From a virus, in the IMG/VR virus record IMGVR_UViG_3300034092_001798, positions 1 through 23,679 of that record: DNA of 23,679 nucleotides; one strand, written 5' to 3'. The notes below the pieces were generated by a model. The model did not search any database. It saw only the letters and a list, made by a program, of their open reading frames with translations, and was not told where the DNA came from. Below, piece by piece: positions 16,744-23,228 of this stretch. Numbering within the stretch: the first letter of the stretch is position 1; each line of letters starts with the position of its first letter. Position numbers and translations under genes: made by a program.

Positions 16744-16995
16744 ATGGGAAAGATTTTAGGTTTAGATGGAAATTCTAAACAAATGAATGTAAACATAGAC
16801 ATCACTGAGCATCCTACAATAAAGTGTAAGTCTTGTGAAGGTATATTCTTTACTAATGTAATATTATTGAAGAAAATAAGTAAACTTGCTACAGGGAGTG
16901 CTAATGACCAATTAGTACCTATTCAAGTTTTAAGATGTGCAGATTGTTTTGAAGTATTAGAAGAGTCAGTTTCAAATCCAAAAATTTTGCAATGA
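16744..16995 (+). CDS. Small Cys4 zinc-ribbon protein
   Basis: An 83-residue protein with two CxxC knuckles, CKSC (C28, C31) and CADC (C65, C68), 33 residues apart, a spacing typical of a zinc ribbon. The loop between them is helical and Lys/Leu-rich (VILLKKISKLATGS) followed by QLVPIQVLRC. Similar one-domain zinc ribbons occur in many marine phages without known function; DNA- or protein-binding is the usual guess. It is the first gene after the promoter-like site at 16723 and its stop overlaps the next start (ATGA), so it is co-translated with the MazG-like protein. Confidence 0.65.
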   Translation: MGKILGLDGNSKQMNVNIDITEHPTIKCKSCEGIFFTNVILLKKISKLATGSANDQLVPIQVLRCADCFEVLEESVSNPKILQ

Positions 16996-17192
16996 GTAAA
17001 ATAGAAGAATCTGTGATTAACAAGATTAGGGAGAGAGCAGATATTGGTAAAAATAAATACGGTGTTACTATGGAAAGGGATGATTTAAACATTATACAAT
17101 GGTTAACACATCTTCAAGAAGAGTTAATGGACGCAGCTGTATATTTAGAAAAAGTAATACAAAGTGATGAATATAGAGGAGATAAAAACTAG
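16992..17192 (+). CDS. Small MazG-like nucleotide pyrophosphohydrolase
   Basis: A 66-residue helical protein. The pattern RADIGKNKYGVTMERDDL, then WLTHLQEELMDAAVYLEKVI (37-56), is that of the short all-alpha NTP pyrophosphatase proteins common in phages; E43, E44 and D47 form the metal-binding EExxD of the MazG/dUTPase-2 superfamily. The second metal-binding helix of full-length MazG is missing, so it would need to act as an oligomer or is a reduced form. Expected role: hydrolysis of nucleoside triphosphates to monophosphate and pyrophosphate, to clean or shape the nucleotide pool or alter host alarmone signalling. The start overlaps the zinc-ribbon stop (ATGA) and the end overlaps the nuclease gene by 26 bases. 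Confidence 0.7.
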   Translation: MSKIEESVINKIRERADIGKNKYGVTMERDDLNIIQWLTHLQEELMDAAVYLEKVIQSDEYRGDKN

Positions 17193-18105
17193 AATTCTTG
17201 AGTCATATAAAACATCTGTTGATAGTGGAAGTGTTGGTAGAATATCTTATTCACAATATTCAAAGTATGCTAAATGTCCTAGAAGTTGGGAATTAGCATA
17301 CAAAGAAAATCTTAGAACTAGAGACCCGTCTATTCATACTTTGTTTGGTACTTCATTTCATGAAACTTTACAAGAGTATTTAGGATTGTATATGAACAAT
17401 TCTACAACAACTTCAACAGGATACGATTACAAGAATAGATTGAAAACCTTTATGGTTGAGAACTATACTAAAGATGTATCAGGCATTGAACATTTCACAA
17501 CTCCTGAAGAACTAAATGATTTTTGGGAAGATGGAGTTAATATAATGGATGAACTAATACCTAATATATATTCATATTATGACAAAAAAAGATATGATTT
17601 ATTAGGAGTAGAAGTTCCACTATATATGAAAGCTACTGAACTAGACTTTGATGTGAACATGTTAGCATATGTAGATATAGTATTATATGATAAATTAACG
17701 TCTAGTATTGTGTTGGTTGACATCAAAACAAGTTTTAAAGGTTGGAATAAATACATGAGAAATGATGTATTAAAACAATCTCAACTTTTGTTTTATAAAT
17801 ATTATTTCTCAAAACAATATGGAGTTCCTTATGAAAGCATAAATGTTAAGTTTATGATAGTTACGAGGAAGTTGGAATACGGTACTAGTAGAATAGCAAT
17901 GTGTTCTATACCCGAAACAGCAAATGACGTAGATAACTCCTTAAAAAATTTGACTGATTTTGTCGAAAATTCTTTTGAAAAAGATGGTTCATATAAAGAA
18001 AACATAACCTATCATGCTATATCAGGAGACCGAAACAAGAATTGCAAATATTGTGAGTTCAAAGATAGAGAAGACCTATGCCCTAAGAAAAGTAGAATCA
18101 AATGA
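17167..18105 (+). CDS. Cas4/RecB-like PD-(D/E)XK nuclease with four-cysteine site
   Basis: GTG 17164 and ATG 17167 are adjacent; I choose the ATG (312 residues). The N-terminus SYSQYSKYAKCPRSWEL contains C37 in the place of the first iron-sulfur ligand of Cas4/AddB-type nucleases. Nuclease motifs follow: GTSFHETLQ (H65), AYVDIVLYD (D170), IVLVDIKTS (D185, K187) and QSQLLFYKYY (Q204-Y210, motif QxxxY). The C-terminus has CKYCEFKDREDLC (C293, C296, C305), completing a 4Fe-4S cluster site. The family digests or resects DNA ends; phage members are thought to act in recombination, packaging-related processing or host DNA breakdown. It overlaps the MazG-like gene by 26 bases and its TGA sits in an ATGA at 18102. 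No Cas1, Cas2 or repeats are nearby, so a CRISPR role is unlikely. Confidence 0.85.
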   Translation: MNIEEIKTRILESYKTSVDSGSVGRISYSQYSKYAKCPRSWELAYKENLRTRDPSIHTLFGTSFHETLQEYLGLYMNNSTTTSTGYDYKNRLKTFMVENYTKDVSGIEHFTTPEELNDFWEDGVNIMDELIPNIYSYYDKKRYDLLGVEVPLYMKATELDFDVNMLAYVDIVLYDKLTSSIVLVDIKTSFKGWNKYMRNDVLKQSQLLFYKYYFSKQYGVPYESINVKFMIVTRKLEYGTSRIAMCSIPETANDVDNSLKNLTDFVENSFEKDGSYKENITYHAISGDRNKNCKYCEFKDREDLCPKKSRIK

Positions 18106-18514
18106 TTCTCCAATAAAAGTAGGAATTGTAAGTTGTATTAACTATCAAAACCATATTAACATAAGAGATGTTTTTATAGGATTGAAAAGTTTTAAACACG
18201 ATTTTGTTATATTGGGTGGAGGAAATCAAATAGGTGCTGACAGTTATATAAAATCATTAAGTTTAGAATTAAACTATGGATTTATAGAGTATATTCCAAA
18301 TCATTTTAATTACACAGAACATAGTTATTTTCCGAGAATGTTTCATAATAAAAGATACGATGTAGATAATATGAATTTAAGATATAAATATTTGTATTTT
18401 GATTGTGATATGATTATAATTTTAAAGAATAATAATAAGAAAGATGTTTTTATAGATAATTTGCTAAAGTATGTACAAAACTGTACTACTGATAAACCTA
18501 CCTTAGTAATTTAA
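18053..18514 (+). CDS. SLOG-family (DUF2493-like) protein with unclear start
   Basis: The conserved part starts at about 18107 (SPIKVGIVSCINYQNHI) and has the Rossmann-like SLOG layout: a first strand KVGIVSC, a DVFIGLKSF helix, then DFVILGGGNQIGADSYIKSL with the diagnostic GGG-x-x-x-GAD loop, IEYIPNHFNYTE, RYKYLYFDCDMIIIL and a final helix. DUF2493/SLOG proteins bind nucleotides or their derivatives; phage roles are unknown. The start is a problem: the only in-frame ATG (18014) lies 92 bases inside the nuclease gene, GTG 18053 lies 53 bases inside, and nothing usable lies near 18100. An ATG at 18102 forms the normal ATGA junction with the nuclease stop, but in another frame, ending after four codons. 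I give the GTG as a provisional start; see findings. Confidence 0.55.
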   Translation: MSSKIEKTYALRKVESNDSPIKVGIVSCINYQNHINIRDVFIGLKSFKHDFVILGGGNQIGADSYIKSLSLELNYGFIEYIPNHFNYTEHSYFPRMFHNKRYDVDNMNLRYKYLYFDCDMIIILKNNNKKDVFIDNLLKYVQNCTTDKPTLVI

Positions 18515-18529
18515 ACTGTTATATAATAT

Positions 18530-19078
18530 ATGGAATTATTAAAATTAAAAAAAAGTAAACCTGAGAAGAAAACAATACTGCTTCTTTCTGATGACTTAAG
18601 ACTTCATTCAGGAATTGGTACTATGAGTAGAGAAATTGTTGTCGGAACTGCTGAACATTATAATTGGTTTCAATTAGGGGCAGCAATCGAACACCCTGAA
18701 ATAGGGAAGATAATTGATGTATCTGACGATGTTAACAATGAGTTAGGTATAGACCATGCAGATGTTAAAGTAATGCCTTGGAATGGATACGGAGACCCGC
18801 ACATCTTAAGATACTTGATAAAAACTATAAAGCCTGATGCTATAATCCATTTTACAGACCCAAGATTTTGGCAATGGTTGTATCAGATGGAACATGAAGT
18901 TAGGTCTCATTGTCCTATTATATACTACGCTATTTGGGATAATACTCCGTTTCCAAATTATAATTGGATGTCGTATGCTTCTTGCGATATGGTATTAGGA
19001 ATTAGTAAACAATCACACAATATACATAAAAACGTATTAGTTAATAACAATGTAAATATTATAGAATTATATGAGTAA
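18530..19078 (+). CDS. GT-B glycosyltransferase, N-terminal half (split gene)
   Basis: A 182-residue protein equal to the N-terminal, acceptor-side Rossmann domain of a GT4-type glycosyltransferase: KKTILLLSDDLRLHSGIGTM at 13-32 (first strand and Gly-rich loop), IKPDAIIHFTDPRFWQWLYQ near 103-122, CPIIYYAIWDNTP near 128-140 and CDMVLGISKQSHNI near 151-164. It stops there, without the donor-binding domain; that domain is encoded in the next frame from 19071. An 8-base overlap (ATGAGTAA) joins the two. A +1 shift near 19073 would give one protein of about 490 residues with a natural order of segments. Alone this half should not be catalytically complete. Its ATG follows the SLOG stop by 15 bases, with an A/T-rich leader. 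Confidence 0.75.
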   Translation: MELLKLKKSKPEKKTILLLSDDLRLHSGIGTMSREIVVGTAEHYNWFQLGAAIEHPEIGKIIDVSDDVNNELGIDHADVKVMPWNGYGDPHILRYLIKTIKPDAIIHFTDPRFWQWLYQMEHEVRSHCPIIYYAIWDNTPFPNYNWMSYASCDMVLGISKQSHNIHKNVLVNNNVNIIELYE

Positions 19079-20000
19079 TAGAGTAGTTTATACGGCATTT
19101 GTACCTCATGGTATCAATTCAAAGTATTATCATCCCATTGAAGATGGACACAAAGATTTTACAGAGTTCAAAAATTTTGAGGATGAATTTAGAGTAAACA
19201 ACAATGTAGATTTTTTGATATTTTGGAATAATAGAAATATTAGAAGAAAACAATCAGGAGACTTAATATTAGCATACCGAAAATTCTGTGATAGTCTACC
19301 CAAAGATAAATCTTCACGAGTATGTTTATTGATGCATACTGAACCTGTAGATGAGAATGGTACGGATTTGATTGCAGTCAAGAATACCTTGTGTAATGAT
19401 TACAAAGTTATATTCTCAGATAAGAAATTAGGAGTTAAAGAACTAAATTTCATGTATAACTTAGCTGATGTTACTGTAAATATTGCTAGTAATGAAGGAT
19501 TTGGACTTAGCGGTGCTGAATCTATTATGGCAGGTACTCCTATTATAAACAATGTTACAGGAGGTTTACAAGACCAATGTAGATTCTCAGACGAGAATGG
19601 TAATTGGATAGATTTTGATATGGATGTATCATCTAATCATGCAGGTACATACAAGAATCATGGTGAATGGGTAAAACCTGTATTCCCGTCTAATAGGTCT
19701 TTGCAAGGCTCTGTAGTAACTCCATATATTTTTGATGATAGATGTAAATTCGAAGATGTTGCAGATGCTATAGCCTATTGGTATAACATGTCTAGGGATG
19801 ATAGGAAAAATTTTGGGAAGAAGGGTAGAGAATGGGCTCTAACTAAAGAGAGTGGGATGTCTTCTATTGAAATGTCAAATAGATTTGTAAAGCATATAGA
19901 TAGACTATTATCTGATTGGAAACCTAGAGAATCTTTTACAGTAGAAAAAGTAGTAAGTCATATTGATAATTCATCTAAAAACATAGGAATAACTTGGTAA
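19071..20000 (+). CDS. GT-B glycosyltransferase, C-terminal half (split gene)
   Basis: A 309-residue protein containing the inter-domain strand and the donor-binding domain of a GT4-like enzyme: FVPHGINSKYY at 10-20 (usually mid-protein in intact homologues), FLIFWNNRNIRRKQ at 48-61 with the phosphate-binding Arg/Lys, LMHTEP at 87 and EGFGLSGAE at 142-150, the Ex7E donor-binding motif, followed by GTPIINNVTGG. The last 60 residues include a helix that normally packs back on the N-domain. It probably acts in complex with the 182-residue protein encoded upstream, or the two are one gene interrupted by a single-base indel. The sugar donor cannot be told from sequence. The next gene starts one base after the stop. 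Confidence 0.8.
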   Translation: MSNRVVYTAFVPHGINSKYYHPIEDGHKDFTEFKNFEDEFRVNNNVDFLIFWNNRNIRRKQSGDLILAYRKFCDSLPKDKSSRVCLLMHTEPVDENGTDLIAVKNTLCNDYKVIFSDKKLGVKELNFMYNLADVTVNIASNEGFGLSGAESIMAGTPIINNVTGGLQDQCRFSDENGNWIDFDMDVSSNHAGTYKNHGEWVKPVFPSNRSLQGSVVTPYIFDDRCKFEDVADAIAYWYNMSRDDRKNFGKKGREWALTKESGMSSIEMSNRFVKHIDRLLSDWKPRESFTVEKVVSHIDNSSKNIGITW

Positions 20001-20001
20001 T

Positions 20002-21270
20002 ATGGTAAAAACAGTTTTAATGTATGCTCCGATTATGACAAGGTCAGGATACGGAGACCACTCAAGAGATATTGCATACTCTATTATAAAAAATCCTAAA
20101 TACAAATTAGAGATACATCCTTTAAATTGGGGCTCTACAGCATGGGATGGTTTAGATGTCAATACTGAAAAGGGTAAGATTATTGAGAAACATATAGTTA
20201 ACAATGATACACCTAACCCTGATATATTTATACAGATAACAATTCCGAATGAATTTATCAGATTAGGAAAATATAATATAGGAATTACTGCGGGTATTGA
20301 AACAGATTTATGTAAACCTGAATGGATTGAGGGATGCAATAATATGGATATGGTTATAGGTACGAGTAATCATACTATAGATGTATTCAAAAATTCAATA
20401 TTTGATAAGCATGAAAAAGATACAGACATATTAGTAGATACTGTAAAGTTAAAAGATTCTCTAAAACTAGAAGTATTATTTGAAGGAGTGGATACTTCAG
20501 TATATAAAACAGTATCTGTAACTTCGGATAAGATGCGAAGTATGTTAAATCCTATTAAAGAGTCTAATTGTTATTTATTTGTAGGTCATTGGTTGGAAGG
20601 TGATTTGGGACAAGACAGGAAAGATGTCGGGATGCTCATTAAAATATTCTGTGAGACCTTTAAGAATAAACCATCTACTACAAGACCTGCATTAATTCTT
20701 AAAACAAGTGGTGCTAATTATAGTGTACATGATTTACAAGAGATGAAGTCAAGGATTAATTATATTACTAAGGAGATTAAAAACTGTCCATCGGTTTATA
20801 TAATTCATGGTAATTTGACAGAATCTGAAATGAATGAGTTATATAACTATTCAAAGATTAAAGCAATGATTTCGTTTACTAAGGGAGAGGGATTTGGAAG
20901 ACCTTTATTAGAATTTACTACGTCAGGTAAACCTGTGGTAGCATCTAATTGGTCAGGTCAAGTTGATTTTTTGAATACTGAGATGTGTGTCCTCTTGCCC
21001 GGTGATTTGACAGATGTACATAAATCTGTACAAAATGCATGGTTTATGAAAGAAGCAAAGTGGTTTACCGTAAATTATGTATATGCCATGAAAGTTTTAC
21101 AGTCTTTGGAAAATAATTACAAAGAATATAAAAAAATGGCTGAAAATCAGAAAAAGTATACTAGTAAAAATTTTACATTTGAAAAAATGTCTGAGAAATT
21201 ATACGGCATACTAGATAGTATTAAGGTAGCCGAAGAGATTGTTTTGAATCTTCCAAAATTAAAAATATAA
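20002..21270 (+). CDS. GT-B glycosyltransferase, GT4-like
   Basis: A 422-residue, full-length GT-B enzyme. N-domain: TVLMYAPIMTRSGYGDHSRD at 4-23 (strand plus Gly-loop), PDIFIQITIPNEF near 73-85 and NMDMVIGTSNHTIDVF near 114-129. Linker LEVLFEGVDTSVY near 156 is the usual (P/E)xGVD strand. C-domain: YLFVGHWLEGDLGQDRKDVG at 191-210, LILKTSGA near 231, VYIIHGNLTESEMNELYNYS near 265 and EGFGRPLLE at 296-304 (Ex7E motif) with GKPVVASNWSGQVDFL. All parts of a functional retaining glycosyltransferase are present. It resembles the split enzyme upstream in fold and layout, so the two are distant paralogues that may add successive sugars. The start ATG follows the previous stop by one base. Confidence 0.85.
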   Translation: MVKTVLMYAPIMTRSGYGDHSRDIAYSIIKNPKYKLEIHPLNWGSTAWDGLDVNTEKGKIIEKHIVNNDTPNPDIFIQITIPNEFIRLGKYNIGITAGIETDLCKPEWIEGCNNMDMVIGTSNHTIDVFKNSIFDKHEKDTDILVDTVKLKDSLKLEVLFEGVDTSVYKTVSVTSDKMRSMLNPIKESNCYLFVGHWLEGDLGQDRKDVGMLIKIFCETFKNKPSTTRPALILKTSGANYSVHDLQEMKSRINYITKEIKNCPSVYIIHGNLTESEMNELYNYSKIKAMISFTKGEGFGRPLLEFTTSGKPVVASNWSGQVDFLNTEMCVLLPGDLTDVHKSVQNAWFMKEAKWFTVNYVYAMKVLQSLENNYKEYKKMAENQKKYTSKNFTFEKMSEKLYGILDSIKVAEEIVLNLPKLKI

Positions 21271-21273
21271 ATT

Positions 21274-21756
21274 ATGAAAAGTAATTATGATGAAATATCT
21301 CCAATAACACATAATTTGAGTGTATTGGTAGAACAGGACGATGCTACGGGACTTACGTCAAAAATATGTATGGATTCAGGTTATACAACAAATTCATTCC
21401 TTATTGATGGTTCTGAAACATTAAACAAGTTAGAAAGCAGTATTGCTAAAACAGCATTTAATTTTAGAGTAGTTGATGGAAATCGTAATGTTTGGATTCC
21501 TTGTATGCAGGCCACTGATACGTCATCTATATATCCAATTCCTGATGACGTTGATGGTACAACATTTATGTGGCAGGTAACTCCTATAAAAAAATTAAGT
21601 GAAGATGAGTCTAAGAAGTATCCTGACCCAAACAACATCGGAAAGTATTTAGAGAATTATATTGATTTTGAAAATTCTGTAAATTTCCCAAAGGATAAAT
21701 TCACTGAAGCTTTCAAACATTTTGTTAATATATCTTATGAAAGTCTAAATAACTAG
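21274..21756 (+). CDS. Hypothetical protein within the glycosyltransferase island
   Basis: A 160-residue protein that I do not recognise by function. It has no GT motif, no signal peptide and no membrane segment. The middle contains ICMDSGYTTNSFLIDGSETL near 31-50 and FRVVDGNRNVWIPCMQATD near 64-82, then FMWQVTPIKKLSEDE near 98-112. The pattern of a cysteine, a GSE turn and a VW-(I/Y)-P strand looks like a small beta-rich phage protein often placed beside glycosyltransferase or structural genes in marine phages (impression, unverified). It lies three bases after the GT-B gene and three before the GT2-like gene, so it is part of the same unit. It could be a structural protein that is glycosylated or an assembly partner. 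Confidence 0.5.
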   Translation: MKSNYDEISPITHNLSVLVEQDDATGLTSKICMDSGYTTNSFLIDGSETLNKLESSIAKTAFNFRVVDGNRNVWIPCMQATDTSSIYPIPDDVDGTTFMWQVTPIKKLSEDESKKYPDPNNIGKYLENYIDFENSVNFPKDKFTEAFKHFVNISYESLNN

Positions 21757-21759
21757 AAT

Positions 21760-22503
21760 ATGATAAGTTATTTAATTACAGTATGCAATGAACATGAAGA
21801 ATTAGATAGATTACTCAAGTCTATATTCCCAAAAGATGAAGATGAAGTAGTTATTCAATATGATACTAACCAAGTAACGTCTGAAGTTTTAGAGGTTATC
21901 GAAAGGTATGTTGAATTAAATTCTGATACTATAGTTCATGGAGAATCTTTTGATGGAGATTTCGCTAGGTATAAAAATGTAGCAAATTCACTATGTGAAA
22001 AGGATTGGATATTTCAGTTAGATGCGGATGAATACCCTTCTAAAGATTTAGCTGAAAATATTACGGATATTATCCAATCAAATCCTGAGTCATTGGATTT
22101 AATATACATTCCAAGAGTAAATACAGTTGATGGAATTACTATAGAACATATTAAGAAATGGAATTGGAATATTAGCAGTGATGACTTAATACAGAACCAT
22201 AGAGAAATAGAGAAATTCGATGATAACTTTTTTATGCTTAAGCATTTTGATTTAGTAATATCTGAAAAGGAGATACAGGATAGATTAAGTATAATGTATA
22301 AAGAGCCTATCATAAATTTTCCTGATTATCAAGCAAGATTGTATAGGAATAAAGATACTATTAAATGGAAAGGTAAAGTTCATGAAACTGTTGTAGGAGC
22401 TTCTGTAGTGTCTAGGCTTCCTTTAGATAAAGTTTATTGCTTATACCATCCTAAAAGTATTGCTAGACAAGAAAAACAAAACGAATTATATAAAAGTTTA
22501 TGA
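21760..22503 (+). CDS. GT2-like (GT-A fold) glycosyltransferase
   Basis: A 247-residue enzyme with the short GT-A layout. ISYLITVCNEHEELDRLLKS at 2-21 is the nucleotide-binding start of family GT2, GDFARYKNVANSLCEKDW at 66-83 is the usual helix before the metal site, and FQLDADEYP at 85-93 holds the DxD (D88, D90) that binds the metal ion and nucleotide sugar. Further on, FPDYQARLYRNKDTIKWKGKVHE near 187 matches the RLYR...V-H-E block found in SunS/WaaE-type GT2 enzymes. No membrane segment, so it acts in the cytoplasm. The stop overlaps the next start as ATGA. Acceptor unknown. Confidence 0.85.
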   Translation: MISYLITVCNEHEELDRLLKSIFPKDEDEVVIQYDTNQVTSEVLEVIERYVELNSDTIVHGESFDGDFARYKNVANSLCEKDWIFQLDADEYPSKDLAENITDIIQSNPESLDLIYIPRVNTVDGITIEHIKKWNWNISSDDLIQNHREIEKFDDNFFMLKHFDLVISEKEIQDRLSIMYKEPIINFPDYQARLYRNKDTIKWKGKVHETVVGASVVSRLPLDKVYCLYHPKSIARQEKQNELYKSL

Positions 22504-23228
22504 ATTACATATACATAGTTAATTTAGGAAATAACAAATATTCAAAGTACTGTATAGACTCTTGGAAAATTTGGGGAAGAAGATACAACATCGAAGTTAT
22601 AGAATATGATGTAGATGTAAATAGTATAGAACCTCATTGGATGAAAGTATTTGCAACGCAGGTATTAGAAGAGTCTGATATAGAATTTGATAAGATAGCT
22701 ATAGTAGATAATGATACTATAGTTAATCCTAAATGCCCTAATTTCTTCGATAGCATTAAACCTAATGAGATTGGAGTATCTTTAGATGATACTGATTATG
22801 ATTGGATAGTGAGAAGCATAGAAGCATACCATAAGCATCAGTTTAGTGATTTAGATATAGTTTCACCATTTGAGTACTTTAATTCAGGTTTCATAGTCTT
22901 AGATAGAAATTCAATAGATTTATACAAAGACATAGGAAATTATGTTTTGGCAAATTATAATGACCTGAATTCTATTCAAACTTCTTATGGAGTAGGTAGA
23001 GACCAAACGGTTTTGAATTTTCTAATAAGAAAATATATAAAAGAAAAGTATAATCATATATCTTTAAAAGTAATGGACATTCGATACAATGTTCAGGGAC
23101 TAATATCTAAAAGGGCATTAAATAAGAATGTTATAAGTGAGTATACCTATGTAACTCATTTTAATGCTATGGATAGAGATTATAGAAATATGCTTATGGA
23201 TGAATTATTTAATATGTACTATGGCTAA
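22500..23228 (+). CDS. GT8-like (GT-A fold) glycosyltransferase
   Basis: A 242-residue protein. YIYIVNLGNNKYSKYCIDSW at 3-22 is the first strand and helix, FDKIAIVDNDTIV at 63-75 holds the DxD metal site (D70, D72), and FEYFNSGFIVLDR at 124-136 is the NxG segment typical of GT8 enzymes, followed by GRDQTVLNFLIRK near 166 with the conserved DQ. VTHFNAMDRDYRNMLMDELF near the end supplies the final His found in the family's catalytic region. It is shorter than many GT8 members but appears complete. The start is coupled to the GT2-like gene (ATGA) and its end overlaps the next GT8-like gene by 8 bases. Confidence 0.8.
   Translation: MNYIYIVNLGNNKYSKYCIDSWKIWGRRYNIEVIEYDVDVNSIEPHWMKVFATQVLEESDIEFDKIAIVDNDTIVNPKCPNFFDSIKPNEIGVSLDDTDYDWIVRSIEAYHKHQFSDLDIVSPFEYFNSGFIVLDRNSIDLYKDIGNYVLANYNDLNSIQTSYGVGRDQTVLNFLIRKYIKEKYNHISLKVMDIRYNVQGLISKRALNKNVISEYTYVTHFNAMDRDYRNMLMDELFNMYYG

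Noticed and set aside
17167-18105. CRISPR-associated Cas4
   Set aside because: No cas1, cas2 or repeat array is present; stand-alone nucleases of this family are common in phage replication regions.
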